Shown piece after piece: positions 35,346 through 48,922 of a stretch of DNA of 64,000 bases (positions within the stretch are counted from its first letter, which is position 1; the number at the start of each line of letters is the position of its first letter). Below the pieces are notes generated by a model. The model was not told the origin of the DNA, ran no database searches, and was given only the letters and a program-made list of their open reading frames with translations. The stretch is from Gordionus sp. m RMFG-2023. Taxonomy: Eukaryota; Nematomorpha; Gordioida; Chordodea; Parachordodidae. The stretch covers positions 31,721,561-31,785,560 of the forward strand of contig NC_088775.1 in assembly GCF_954871325.1 (NCBI RefSeq), given 5' to 3'. A program made the translations under genes and the position numbers.

Positions 35346-36386
35346 AAGTGTTGTTAAGGTAACTAATTACAAGTAACTGGTAACATTTTTGCTAAAAAAT
35401 AACTGTAACTAATTATATTTTAAAAATTGTAACTAGTAACTGTAACTAGTAACAGTAACTAGTTATATTTTTATCAATGTAACTGCCAAAAGTAACTTGT
35501 TACTTTTAAAAATATGTATGTATAAATCTAAATAAAGAAAGATAATGATTCATATATTATGCAACCAGTAGCGAAAGCTATTGATATACTAGAAGGTGAA
35601 AAATATATGTATGGTTATTATACCCCAACAATAACACAGATACTTATCTGTCTGGAAGGTGTTCAAGAATTAAAATATTGTCAACCTTTAAAAGATGTAT
35701 ATTAGCTAGTATTAAAAAAAGGTAACTTAAATTAAATAATTATTCATAAATTAATAATACAATGACATAGGTCTCATGATCTTTATGATAATGATAACAT
35801 AATTGTTGCTATTCTACATCCACTATTTAAAACTGATTGGCCTTGGATAAGGCAAGAAACGAATAGTTCAAAAAAGATGGAAATTTTAAATTTAATAAAT
35901 ACTTTAATACCTAGCGGTGAATAAAACACAAATGACTCATGTTCGCAACAAACATCATTAGATGTAGTTGGATTTTTTGATTTAAAGCGTCAAAATATTA
36001 TTGATAATGATGAATTTATTGAAAATTTTATTAAATCCAATAACAGCACATTATCTTTATATGACGATTTTCCACATTTAAAAATATCCTTTATTAAATA
36101 TAATGTTTTTATTACATCAAGTGCTCCTGTAGAGCGTTTATTCAGCCTAGGGATGCTCATCTTTGGAGAGAAACGAGCGCGTCTCCTAGATAAAAATTTT
36201 GAAAACCAATTGTTGTTAAAAGCAATTAAACATTTATTAAACACAAATTTTTATGAAATATTTTTTTATATAAATAAATTATATATTTTTTTTAAACAAA
36301 TGTAGTAACTGTAACTAGTTATATTTTTGCTAATGTAACTAGTAACTGTAACCAGTTATGTTTCAAAAGTTACTTTAGCAACACTA
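35346..36386 (+). mobile_element. hAT deletion derivative with 8-bp target duplication
   Basis: The ends are AAGTGTTGTTAAGGTAAC and (as complement) TAGTGTTGCTAAAGTAAC. The target duplication TTGGCATC is perfect (35338-35345 and 36387-36394). Subterminal GTAACTAGTAACTGTAAC repeats lie at both ends. Inside, only the C-terminal part of a transposase remains: a segment with AKAIDILEGEKYMYGY (35575), HPLFKTDWPW (35818), and the dimerisation signature SSAPVERLFSLG (near 36120) followed by KRARLLDKN. The BED finger and catalytic core are missing. At about 1 kb it is a non-autonomous element whose ends look intact enough to have been cross-mobilised. Confidence 0.88.
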
Positions 36387-36669
36387 TTGGCATCATATTC
36401 ATGTTTGACATGTATAACATATAATTTTGTCATAAGATATAATATAAAACTAAATATATAATCTACAAATTTGCTTATTTTATGACATTGGATATTATAT
36501 AAAGTTATATATAATGAAACTTACACAATTACAATATAAATAAATGAAAAAAATTATAATCATAAAAGTGTTAATGAAAAGAAAGAAAGAAACTCTGAAT
36601 TATAGAATTTTGAGAATAGATTTTGTTTCACACTTTTAAATATTTTATTTCTTTTTACTTCCACATCAT

Positions 36670-39600
36670 ACAACATAAAATAAAATCGAAGATTTTTTAA
36701 CAAAATATAATATATATTTTTTTAATATATTTTTTTTTTTATCAATTATTTTTTATATAATAAATAAATATTTATTATAATACAACATGTACCCCCTTTT
36801 CAAGGTGGTACATCCCACAATGTTCCCGTAACTATTAACAAAAATTAATTAGCGTACAAAAATTAATGCGAATCACTTATAATTTAATAATTTTTTAAAA
36901 AAATTCATTTTTCTTGCATGTTCATCAATAATATCCATGACAGCATTACCGTTGAGCCAAAACTTCACATCATTGATGTTCACTTGATATCGACGTTGAC
37001 GAGAACTTCACATCGTTGATATTTTCTTGATATCTATACGTTATTGTCGTTAGTTGTCATCTTACTATTGTACTATTGTACCGTTCATTTCTGACGTATA
37101 CGACTATTTGATATTTGATTAAACGATTGTTTTGGTTGTTATCAAAAAATTATCCTGGTTAATGAGTCATAGCTTGATTGATCTTCAGCATCATTGGTCA
37201 GTCGTCAGTCCTGATCATTCTATCTTAAGCTTGGTATTATTACTCTAGTAACATTATAGTTAATTGTGCCGAATCATTGTTGTTGATTGGAGGAAATATT
37301 ACAATGAGTTAATCTGATTTTTTTTAAAATTGCATCCAAAATATAATCAATATTCATTCCTTTTAACATTATTCCAGATACAATTATTATTCTTTTTTTT
37401 ATAACAAAAATTTAATCGCTTTAACAACATATTCACAATACCCCTTCTTTCTTTTTTTATATAATGAACCATTACACAAAACAACAACATTATTATTTTC
37501 ATTTTATTCTTTATTCTCTTACCCTTATATTTCCAATTATTTCTCTATTTCGTTGCCTTTTCGCAATTTACGTTTCTTCTCTTCTCAATACCGCTTGCAA
37601 TTTTTTTTATGATCTTCTACTATTTTTACTTCTTAATTCTTTAATAATTAATTACTTTTTATAACCAACAACTTTATATTAACAAACTTATTACAATCCC
37701 AACTTATATAAATACTTTATCTTCCCATCTTCTTTTACCAACGATAAATAAAAAAAATTAAACAAGTTAAACTTTAATACAATGACCTTTCTAATACCAT
37801 AACCAATTGACCCACATATTTTACTTCATGATTTTATTAGGTCCGTGAAGTTGGCCCCACACTTTTTGATTTTCAATGGTTTATCAGTTGGACTGATTTG
37901 TACCCGATTTGTACCGTTTTCAGTTCGATTTGTATCATCACCGTTTTTGAGATATTCAAAGAACAAAATGGGGGGCCAACTTCACGACAGCCCCCCAACT
38001 TTTGAACTTAAAAATAAAACGTAAATAGGTCGATAGAGAATGATTTGTACCGATTTGGACCGTTTTCAGTTCGATTTGTACCATCACCGTTTTCCAGCTA
38101 TTGAACGTTGAAAATATGGCGCCAAAAATAAAAAACACTCAAAATTTATTTGTTTTTTAAATTTTTTAACGTACAACGGTAGAGAATTTTTTTATCTTCC
38201 TAATGATGCCTCAAATTAAGCTTTATCTTCATTATTTATTTCGGAAATCAAATTTTAAACCTTATATTATAGCGTGAAGTTAGCCCCCCCCCCCCAATAT
38301 TCAAAATTTGAGATTTTTAAAATTATTAAAACGGGATTGATTTGTACCGTTTTAAACTCGATTTGTACTATAACCGTTTTCCAGCTATTGACCGTTAAAG
38401 ATATGGCGTCAAAAAAAACACTCAACATTTATTTTTTTTAAAAATTTTTTAACGTACAACGGTAGAGAATTTTTTTCTCTTCCTAATGATACCTCAAATT
38501 AAGCTTTTATTATAGCGTGAAGTTAGCCCCCCCCCATTTTGTTCTTTAAATATCTCAAAAACGGTGATGGTACAAATCGAACTGAAAACGGTACAAATCG
38601 GGTACAAATCAGTCCAACTGATAAACCATTGAAAATCAAAAGGTGTGAGGCCAACTTCACGGACCTGATTTTTTATTACTATAACATTTTTAAACAAAAA
38701 TAAAACAAATGCACGTGTGCATCTAATTTTTACAATTTTCTCATTAACAACATTATCATTAACATTAATCAAATTTTACAATATTAATATTTAATACATT
38801 ATTTTTTTCATTCCACACGAACTATCAAACTTTTAATTCATCTAAAATAATTGAACTAAGCGATACAACCATTTTACCCCTCAAAAAAAATATATTATAT
38901 AATTCTACAATTCCCTCAGATAATTAGTATTTACAATTCTCATATATATTCCCAAATTTTTCCATTACAATTCTTTCCCTCAAATAATTAGTATTTACAT
39001 TTCTCATATATATTCCCAAAATTTTCCTTTAATTCCTTCTTTTTTTTACTACATTTTCATACCCTTTCTTGTTCTCAATTACTTTCAATGCTTTTTGACC
39101 CCTTTATTATCCTCCACTTTCTTTTAAACAAATATCTACCTTATAATCTATGAAACAACCCAATTTTTCATCAAATAAATTTTTATATTTATTCTTTAAA
39201 TCAATCATATCATTCCTTAGTAGAACTAAATTCTATTCTCCTTCTTCTTTTAATTTTTTTTCTCATCAATTCCACCGGAAAATTTTTCGATACAGGTAAT
39301 TTTTCCCTCTCCAAATTTGAGTCTTTATAAATTTCATCACATTTTATATAATTATTTACCATCCTCGATTTCCCTGAAATTATTTCATTGTCTATTTCCA
39401 AATTAAAATTTTCATCATCAATTCCCAAAATATTATCAACTTTCAGATCACCCGAAATATTATCAATTTCGAAATCAATATTTTTTTCAATTTCCCGATT
39501 TTCCAAAATATTATCAACTTCCAAATCAACTGAAATATTATTAATTTTCACATTAATATCTTTTTAACTTCGGTATCAGGTATTATACATATGTCAATTT

Positions 39601-41289
39601 TATTATCCAAAATATCAAATTTCTCCTGACTCATTTTATCACTCATAATTTTTTCATTTTTCTGAAATTCTTCAGAATTATTTAATACATTTTTAATTTC
39701 AACACTTTTTAGCATTTTATTTTCCAGAAATTAATTTAATACTCTCAATTTTAATATTCTCTAAAATTTCATTTTTCATCAATTTATTTCCCAAATTTTT
39801 AATATCTACCTTTTTTACAAATTTTTTTAATACTTCAATATTTTTATTATCATTTTTCCCTTGAAATATATTCAACAAAATATTTTCTAATCCAATTTTT
39901 ATTATCCAATTCCATCCCAGAAATGTATCAATTTTTTCTTCCAAAACCCAAAGATCCAAATTTATTATTTCTTTATTTATTAGTACCGGTAAATTTACTT
40001 TTCCTAATACCATAATTTCTGAACCGTTAAATTGTTTTACCCTCATTTTATCTTTAATTATGTGTTCATTCGGCTACAACTTGTAAAATTCATTATACCC
40101 CATTACAGACATTGTTGCCCCTGTAATCGAAATTTCTTTATTTCCTACATTCACTTTTACTCTTGGACATTGATCCAAATTTTTATTATCTTCCAACTTT
40201 AAAATCGGTAAATTACATATTTGTATATTCTTTTGTGTTACATCTCCCAACATATTTTTATAGATCCCATAAGTGCTATTTCCATTTCCTTCATTTTTTC
40301 TTTCTATTAAATTCTGATCATTTACCTTATTTTTATATATATTTTCCTTCAATTGATCCAACTGATTTTTTGATGTAACTCCTCCAAATGTTTTTATTTT
40401 ACTATCATACAGTCATCCTGCTGTACAATCTTTCGCATAATGACCAATATTACGACATTTAAAACACGTTATATCTTCCACATTTCTTTTTTCATAAATA
40501 TTATTCCCTTCTTCCACCGCTGGAAATGCTTTAGAATTTCCCTGTTGATTTTTATACTTATCCTGATTATGCCCAAACTTTCCACAATTTTCACACGCCG
40601 CTGCACTTTTTTGTTTTTCATTTAATAACTTGTATACCGGAACGTAACATTCCTCAGCATTATGTCTCTTTTTTCCACGTTTTTTACAAACTACTAATAA
40701 CATTCTTTGATTCACCCCTCCATTACATTCTCTGCTTATATGACCTTTTCCACAATTATGACACGTTCTATTTTGACATGTTCCACTATTATACCTTTGT
40801 GCCTCATTCAATTTTTTAATTTCCCATTTCATCTATTCAACTCTTTTAAGTAATTCTTTTTTTTTCTTTACTTTCCCTTTCCAAATTTTCTTTATCAATT
40901 TTCTTTTTTTTAATATTTTCAATCTCTATTTCTTTTATTACTATAAATCATATTTATTATCTCAATTTCATTATTTTCACTACCTATATTTTTATATTAT
41001 CAATTTCATTTCTTTTTTTTAGAATCTCTAATAATCTCTGTTTTATCAACATTAATTCCAAATTTTTTTTTTTTTTTTCGAATCTCCAAAGATATCTGTT
41101 TTTGATATTCCATATTTTTCATCATACATATTTCATTATATAACTTTTCCATTTTATCATATTTTTCATTTTTTCTCAACATAAAATAAAATCGAAGATT
41201 TTTTAACAAAATATAATATATATTTTTTTAATATTATTTTTTTTTATCAATTATTTTTTATATAATAAATAAATATATATTATAATGCA
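36670..41289 (-). mobile_element. Ty3/Gypsy-like LTR retrotransposon fossil
   Basis: Direct terminal repeats lie at 36670-36819 and 41178-41289, sharing ACATAAAATAAAATCGAAG. The fuller one starts TGTGGGATGTACCACC on the minus strand, a typical Gypsy LTR start. Parts in order from the right are a gag-like region, three CCHC knuckles (CHNCGKGHISREC, CENCGKFGHNQDKY, CFKCRNIGHYAKDC; 40413-40832), a protease-like region (40074-40361), a spacer with FLGWNWI (39717-40046), and the start of an RT region (KNKYKNLFDEKLGCF, about 39130-39190). It is broken, with many breaks, and fairly old. An inverted-repeat DNA element sits inside at 37840-38672. Confidence 0.75.
37840..38672. mobile_element. Inverted-repeat DNA element AGGTCCGTGAAGTTGGCC
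   Basis: Arms of about 150 bp (37840-37990 and 38511-38672) are near-perfect inverted copies running from AGGTCCGTGAAGTTGGCC through GATTTGTACCGTTTTCAG to a C/G tract. Flanks TGATTTTATTA and TGATTTTTTATTA suggest a target duplication. Between the arms, GATTTGTACCGTTTT and CCAGCTATTGA recur in two further blocks (38040-38110, 38335-38405). There is no open frame, so it is non-autonomous. Confidence 0.8.
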
Positions 41290-41375
41290 ATAAAAAGTAT
41301 ATAATTTAACATTACACCATATTCAAAATTGTATATTTTCTTTATTGCCCAAACAAACGGAATAATAAGAATTAG

Positions 41376-42800
41376 TGATCTGCATCGGGCCTAATTTTTC
41401 AAGCCCGGCCCGAAATTTTTTTATAAAATTTTGCCCGGCCAAGTCTGAACCCAAAATTTTTTATAAAAAATTTTGCCGGCCAGGCCTGAATTTATTTAAA
41501 TATAGAAATTAATTTTTATAATTACTCAAAATAAACGATATATGTTATATGGCGTCTACTTTCTATAAATAAAATCACATATTTTTATTTTACATAAAAA
41601 ATTCAACATAAAATTGATAAATTTAGATATATTTTAAGAAATTTCTAAGGCCCGATCCGCTAATAAGAATTTCCAACAAAAATATATTTCATAAATATAA
41701 ATAAGAACAAAGGAAAATTATTGTCATATCTCTCTTATTCGAAATTCATTGAAGAACGTCTATAAATGTCAATTATATATCAACAGATACAACACTATCT
41801 ATATTATAATTGTTTATACATTATGTCAAATAAATTGCTTAATTATCTAGTATTTGATTTAATAGTCCTATCCTAACTTAATAGCATCCAATATAAAACA
41901 TGACTTTTTAAATTTTAAAAAAATCAATGACACATATGTCATTGAAAAAGAAAATATTTATAGAATATATCATAAATATAAAAAAAAATATCTCAAAAAT
42001 TACGCGAATTCAAACAAAAAAAATATATACGCCATTTTTAATGTAAAATTAAAGAATTATGAAAATTTTCAAAAAAGTTAGTGTTGATAAATAGTCGAGT
42101 TTTTACGACTCTGAACTCAAGTTGGAGTTGAGTTGGGTCAATGAGTCGGCTTCAGAGTCGGCTAACGTTTATTTTGAATCGGCCTGCTATTATTATTTAC
42201 TCAACGATTAAAATATTAAAAAAATTAACCAATTTGGTTCGGGAATTTAAATATTTTTAAATTCGAAATGACTTATGTGTATTATTTTAAAATATGACCA
42301 TGCTATTATTAATATTACCTAAACCTCGACATATGGCTGATAGATGTCCAAACTTTTGTGTCATTTATGATCACAATCTTAAGGCGGGCGTGATAGCTTT
42401 CTGAATAAAATGTTGAGTTTAGGAGTTTTTAAAAATTGACTCAAATCGAGCCGTTTAACAATGCTATCTATTAATATATATTTATTTAATATAATATATA
42501 TTAAAAAACGGATTTTTAAAAAAAAAAAATTTCAGGCCTGGGTGGGATTTTTTTTAAATATAATATATTTATTTTTAATATTTCTACCTAATAATGACTA
42601 TTTAAAATATTATGTTCCAAAATTATGGCCTGGCACGGGTATTTAAAAAAATTCAGGTCCGACCCGGATATTCAAAATCGATAGGAAAAATTTCTAACTC
42701 AGCCCGTAAACTTTTGCACGGCGGGATATAATTAATTGGGCGGCGCAGCACGTTAAAACTTTACGAAAGGTCTGCCCAGGTCCGTTATATTTTTTGTTCA
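41376..42800. mobile_element. GCCCGG-rich non-autonomous element with a nested MITE
   Basis: Blocks such as CAAGCCCGGCCCGAAATTTT (41400) and the complementary-type CAGGTCCGACCCGGATATTC (42650) lie at the two ends, giving an inverted-repeat look; the precise ends are unclear. Similar GCCCGGCC...ATTTTTT blocks occur at 60965-61160. Inside, 42080-42473 is a member of the TAGTGTTG MITE family (TTAGTGTTGATAAATAGTCG to CGAGCCGTTTAACAATGCT). Confidence 0.5.
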
Positions 42801-43389
42801 GTTTTCGGCCATTACAATTTTTATTAATATCAAATTTTTTCCCATCCTTTTTTTATGTAAAATTATTTTTCCAGATTAAAAACTATATTTATTTCCATTC
42901 CCTCTTCCCTCTTTTTCCCAAAAATTAGATTATTATTTTATTACTATGGAAATTTAATAATTAAATAATAAACGGCATCTTTTATTGTTATTAAATAAAT
43001 TTTCATTCAGCTTCCCATATTGTAAGAATATTAAAAAGTGTTATTTTTTCTCTAAATGATTTAAAGATAAATATTAATAAAATTTATTTATTTAATATCT
43101 ATTGTGTTACACAAACATAATATATATATTCAGACTAGTCATAATCTAATCCCAATATCTTATAGCGCTCCAAAGTTCAAACCTAAACTATTATTTATAC
43201 CCGAACATATTTTCGTTTCGGTTCAGATGTATAAATATTATTAACCTATTATTAGTGTTGTTAAACGACTCGATTTGAGCTTATTTTAAAAAACGGCCAA
43301 CTCAATATTTTAGCCATAAAAATATTACCTAAACCTCGAGATTTCGATAATAAAATGTCCAAACTTGTATGCCATCTATGACCACAATC

Positions 43390-46300
43390 CAGAGTTGTTA
43401 AAAGATCGAATCAAAAAATCGACGATCCTGGATTCGATCGCAAATTTGTCAATTTTACGAGATTTATGATTCTGACTTAAATTGAGGATCGAGATCGAGA
43501 TCATTTTGTTTAAAATTCGATCCCGATCTTTTTAAAAATATTTTTTACTTAAAAAGCAATAAATAAAATAAAAATTTTGAAAATTAAATTAAAATATTAT
43601 TTTTAAAAAAAATATCTATCTTCATATTTTATCAACTTCCATTCCACCATTTATTTTATAGATATATTTATTCATTTCCTAAATTTTACGAGATTTAGAG
43701 CTCTTACAAGCTATTTAATATAAATTTATAAATTTATAATAATATATTAATATTTATTTTAATAGGTAAATGTAATGTCCATTATAGATTTAGAAGATTC
43801 TATTGCTTCTACTATTGATGTAACAGCAGATATAAGTGAGAATGAGAATCTTTTAACATTTTTGAAATTACGTAAGTATTTTACTTTATGTGAAATGGAT
43901 GAAAGCAACTCTTATAATATGATCAGCACCAAATGCTGTCTCTGTAAGAAAATAATATCATCTTCCAAAATATCATCCTCGAACTTAAAGAGACATTTAC
44001 AAGTAATTCTTTTAAATTTTTTTTATTTGATAATCTTAATGTCAACATGTTTAAATTTAATTTATTACATTCCTGAGTTGAGCAGGTCCTACAGAAATAG
44101 AATCTAGATACAGATTCTTTATAAAAAAAATCAATTATTAGATACAGTATAATTAATAAAATATTTGATGAAGAGTTAATCTTGGTTTTGTTATTTATAT
44201 ATAATAATTAGGCATTTATTTTTTAATATTACTATTATATTAGTTTAATTTTCAAAAGAAGAGTATTTATAATAAATGGAAGTATAATAACTAATAATTA
44301 AGCCTTTATAATGTATTTTGACTTTCTTTAATATAATTAAAACATCCAGTTCAATGTTATTTGTATTGAACTTAGCAATGTTTCACCAAAAGAAAAATAA
44401 ATATCTATTCTATTATTTCTTTATTATAATATGTTAAATCTAATCAATTAGTATTATAGTTTCAGTTTGAGCTTGATTATATAATCCTCGACAACATTTT
44501 TAGGGCTTTTTTTAATAATATTTTTTGAATTGAAAGTATTTTTTGTATCATTTGACTCAATCCATAAGTTCTTAAATGCCAAAAAGCCTCATTATATTCA
44601 TAATAGGAAAATACTTTATCAAAATCTTTGGCCCATATCATCTTAATAATGATAGACAATATTGTAAACTTAAATTTTTAAGATAACCTACCCCCTTTTA
44701 ACCACTAATAAAACATACTTTAATATGTTTAACAAAATTTGTTGAACCCTTAATCCATAGTTCATAAATGCCAAAAGGCTAATTATATTCATATATAGGA
44801 AAATATTTTATCAAAATCTTTAGCCCATATCATCTTTGGCAACTTTTAATAATAATAGGCAAAGACAATATTGTAAACTTAAAATTTAAAATAACCTATA
44901 TGAACCTTTTTTAACCATATATAAATTAAATAATATAATTTAATATGTTTAACAAAATTTGTGTTGAACCCTTTATCATTTTTTTGTTTATATAGGTTTT
45001 ACATTCAGCCTGTACATTGTTTTTTTTAACTTTAAATTTCCATATAAAATTTTAAAAATGAAATTTGATTCAGGAGAAGTTATTTTCATCCAACTTTGAT
45101 ACATACTATTTTTTTCTTTTATAAAGAAAAAGCACAGTGAATTTAACCAAACACCTCAACGAATTCTCTACACAAAAAAATATATCACTGCAAAACCAAA
45201 GGGGTTCTGGTTGCAAATCCAGACAATCTAAATTGAATTTTAACAATCTAAACATTCCAGCTGTATCGCAAAAAACAGCAGACAAGGTTATCATGGATTT
45301 TATTATTGACACCTTCCAACCACTGTCTCTATGATCCTTCATTTGAAAAAATGATTAAAACTATTTCTCCTGCGACAAAAATTATTTGTCGCCAAACACT
45401 GGGCAACAGGATATCTACTTCCTTCTCCTATATGACGACAAATCTTATAAGAGATTTGTCTGAAGTTTCTTATGTGCACCACTGCTGATTGTTGGAGTGG
45501 CCATCGAAGGTATATTATATTTATATGAATTTTATAATGTTTATTTTATTAGGGCTTTTATTGGACTTACTGCACATTGGCTGGATCCGTTAAGCCTCAA
45601 GAGAAGGTCAGCCGCTTAGGCACTGAGGGGGATAATTGGGAGCAATCATGTGATGTTTTGGCCAACGAAATCATGGGTATCCACAAGTTCTATAAAATTC
45701 ATAATAAATTGGTGAAGATGGTGACTGACAAAGGAACCTTCTTTGTCAAGGCATTTAAGTAATATTTATATTTAGCAAAAATTATTTAAATAAATTTATT
45801 TTTTCTAGAGTTTTTGGAGAAAATGAAGAAGATAGTAGTGAGGATATGGAATTGATAAATTTGGATGACATATTATCCGTTGATGACCCAATTATTCCTA
45901 CTATCAGCCTACCAAAACATCAACGTTGTTGTTGCCATAATCTTAACCTTATTGCAACAACAGATGCGGAGATGGCAGATAGTTATCTCAATTATAATCG
46001 AATATCTAGATCCACTTTTGCAAAATGTTTTGCTTTAGTTAATAAACAAAATATGTCGTCAAAAATGGCGGATATTTTATTGGAGAAATTGGGAAGATAT
46101 TTAATAGCTCCCAACAAGACAAGATGGAATTCTTATTACCAATCCATGAAATTAATAGATATGCTTTCTGAAAAGTTTTCAGATATGTGATCAAATTGGA
46201 TTTGCAATGTTTAGGCAAGAGGAATGTTTTTTTATTAAAGAGTATGCAACAGTAATACAATGATATTCTCTAAATAAATTTAAATTTTATAGGTTATGGA

Positions 46301-47601
46301 ACCTTTGGCGATCTCGTTAAAAATCTTGGAACGGGAGGATAATATGGAGCAGGGATATCTAACTCCCGTTCTATCGATATTGATACATAAATTAACGAAA
46401 TTTAGCTGCCTGCGGTATTGTAAGCCCTTTGTAAATAGTTTTCTTAGAGGTATTGATAAAAGGTAATATTTTTTTATGCAATTATTTTATATTATCAGAT
46501 ATCTGCAAAATATATTAAAAAATTGCAAAGATCTGGCAAATTTAGTAAAATATTTTTAACAGGCCAGTTCTACTAAACCTCTGATATCTAGTAAAATATT
46601 AATGGGCCTTTGAAGACATTAAAAATTTATTAGATTATTTGAATTTTAAGCTAATATTTTGATTAATATTCTTTGTAAATTATAAATAAATTAAAATGTT
46701 AATTTCTTTGTATATTAAGTATTAAGTTTGCATTTAATCAATATTTATGATATGACACAAATATAAATAAATACCATACAGATGATGTGCTAGACTTGAC
46801 TGTAAAATTTAAAAGGGTTATGTTTTGCAGATACTTGATTTGATTTATATGAATAAGATGAACACTTATTTAATAATAAATTAATTATCATTTCATAATA
46901 TAGATTTCCTTCACTGTATGAAGACACTAACATTTTGGCAGCCATGATTCACCCTAAATTTAAACTTAATTGGCCTTATATTAATCTGCCACAAAATATG
47001 ATGGTAAAAGAAAGATTAGTTGCCCATTTGGGACAGGAACAACCATATGCGGATACCTCAAATGAATGTATGGATGACATTGATGCTTTTTTTGGGAAAA
47101 ATACTGTACAAAATGCTTGTTCCGTTAAAAAAATTTTTTATTCAAATAATGATTCCATGAATATTTTTAATACTTATATTATTTTAAAAAAAATATTTAT
47201 TGAATATAATACACCTTTGCCAGCAAGCGCTCCAATGAAAGACGCGGATGTTTAAATGATGATAATTTAGAAAAAAATTTATTATTAAAAGCTAATTTTA
47301 ATTATAAATAAATATATTATAATTGTTATATTTATTATTCAATTACAATAAATTTCTACCATATTTAATTTATTTTTATATTAGTTAATTTTGCATCGGT
47401 TAGATTATATTATTATTCAATTACAATAAATTTATAACATATATTAGTTAATTTTGCATCGGTCAGAAATTTAAATAGAAAAAAAGATCGTGATCAGATC
47501 TTTTTTTTTAAAAAAAGGTCGATCCTGGATTTCGATCCTCTTTTTTTGAAAAGATCGTGATCGGGATTTGATTGTTTTAAAAAGATCGGTTAACAAGCCT
47601 G
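43390..47601 (+). mobile_element. hAT transposon, near-complete copy 1
   Basis: The ends CAGAGTTGTTAAAAGATC and (complement) CAGGCTTGTTAACCGATC are imperfect inverted repeats, and GATC-rich palindromes lie just inside. The 8-bp duplication CCACAATC is perfect (43382-43389, 47602-47609). The transposase is spread over exons: BED finger (43775-44002; CCLCKK, then NLKRHLQ), a segment with DKVIMDFIIDTF and the first catalytic aspartate in TADCWS (near 45485), VTDKGTFFVKAFK with the second (45720), RCCCHNLNL and TRWNSYYQS (45925-46140), then MIHPKFKLNWPY (46942) and the C-terminal end at about 47330. Introns of about 45-60 nt separate the later exons; the first is about 1 kb and contains older hAT debris. 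Defects: TGATPTL-type frame loss after the first aspartate exon, N-to-K in TDNG, and loss of most of the dimerisation motif near 47230. It is probably inactive but recent. Confidence 0.88.
44074..45000. mobile_element. Older hAT debris inside the first intron of hAT copy 1
   Basis: It begins GAGTTGAGCAGGTCCTACAG, like the CAGAGTTGGGCAGGTCATCC end at 10626, and shares CCAGTTCAATGTTATTTG and related blocks with 10626-11460. A sub-block (AGGAAAATA, TATCAAAATCTTTGGCCCA) is itself duplicated at 44606 and 44798. The equivalent segment in copy 2 is 49599-50540, so the insertion happened before the two copies separated. Confidence 0.7.
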
Positions 47602-48840
47602 CCACAATCTTAAGGCTTGCATAATAATTATGTGATTAAAATATTGAGTTAGCCATTTTTAATCAGCACAAATCAAGCAGTTTAACAATACTGACTAAAT
47701 CATATGTTTGCCAAGATTGGTTTTATTTGGAGAATACAATAATAATACCTCTTAAATCTTAGAAAATCTCTAGTTAATTTCTATTAGAAAACATAAAGGG
47801 GAAAAGTCACAAACAGTACTATAAAAAAAAAGTATTTTAAAAGAAATTGGGCAAAATGCTCCATTAATTATATTTCATTTTAAATTAAAATTCACAACAC
47901 AAAACTACTATTTATAGGTATATTTTTTAAAGTTAACATAAAGTAAAGAGAATTAGCTTTATAATATTAAATTTTTAAACTAATTTAGGAGTTATTTTAT
48001 ATTATATTAGAAATTATTTACTTTTTAATGGGGTCTAGGTATGTAATATATATATATTGTAACATTAAAATTTAAAAACAAGAGCATACATTTTATTTTT
48101 ATTTAAATATTATAAGCCTAATATAAAATTGTTTGATATAATAATGATAATTATATTCTATAATTACGAATAAAATTATATCCAAAAATTATCCGTTAAT
48201 GTTAAAATATTGATGTCCCAAGAATTAAGGAAAAGACATTCCCTTAATGTCTTTGAAGATGTGCGATTTCTTTTTTTTGTCATGGTATCGACAGTACGTG
48301 GAAAAGCCACTGATCTTGTCTGTTGGGACAAGAAATCCTTTGCCATGGTTACAAAAATCGGAAAACGATTTGCATTGCAACTACACCAAACTAAGGCGTT
48401 TGCTATGGATATAACAACCGGTTCCCCTATATACTCTTCTATTTCCTCTTCCGCGGGTTTAGGAGTATCGAATACGTCCTTAAAAATAGATTAAGATTGT
48501 TATATTAAAAATATATTAATAGTTACTGTCTTAATTCATTTAAAATAGAGACTGATATAGGTTGAGATTGATTTTCCTCCAAACTAAATATTCCTGTCTT
48601 ATCAATAGTATTATTTTATTCATTACATAATGAGTTTAATTGGTAATAATATGTTGATAGATTAACAAAAGAAGGTATTATATTGAAAAGTGAGTCTAAG
48701 AAACTACATACATAGTTTCAGAATGTATTCATGTGATCTGTGTAATATAATATATAAATATAAAAATGTATTCAAATTAGTTTTTAAAATTAATATGAAA
48801 AGCAGAATAAAAATTTAAAACCTGAATATATTTTACATTT

Positions 48841-48910
48841 GCCCAGCTAGCTTAATGGTAGCACTTACAGAGAATATCATAGTACCTAAAGTTTTGGAAA
48901 TACTTTCAAT
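48841..48910 (+). ncRNA. tRNA-like 5' half, possible SINE head
   Basis: GCCCAGCTAGCTTAATGGTA followed by GCAC has the 5' acceptor, D-arm and A-box (TAGCTTAATGG) layout of a tRNA. No proper B box follows before hAT copy 2 begins at 48923. It is a decayed tRNA-derived SINE or chance similarity. Confidence 0.3.
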
Positions 48911-48922
48911 GTACAATTTACA

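Larger units (their letters stand above)
43253..47693. mobile_element. hAT-type MITE TAGTGTTGTTAAACG, split by hAT copy 1
   Basis: Left end TAGTGTTGTTAAACGACTCG at 43253; right end is the complement of CAGTATTGTTAAACTGCTTG, ending at 47693. Only about 230 bp belong to the MITE; the rest is the hAT copy at 43390-47601. The inner AACTCAATATTTTAGCC and AATATTGAGTTAGCC segments tie it to the copies at 31566, 42080 and 61268. Confidence 0.75.

Noticed and set aside
37464-37664. Plus-strand 66-codon hydrophobic frame as an envelope or membrane gene
   Set aside because: Pyrimidine-rich low-complexity sequence inside a minus-strand LTR fossil; no recognisable motif.
46039-46260. 73-codon minus-strand frame conserved in both hAT copies (also at 51415-51636)
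   Set aside because: Its conservation follows from the recent common origin of the copies; it is antisense to transposase exons.
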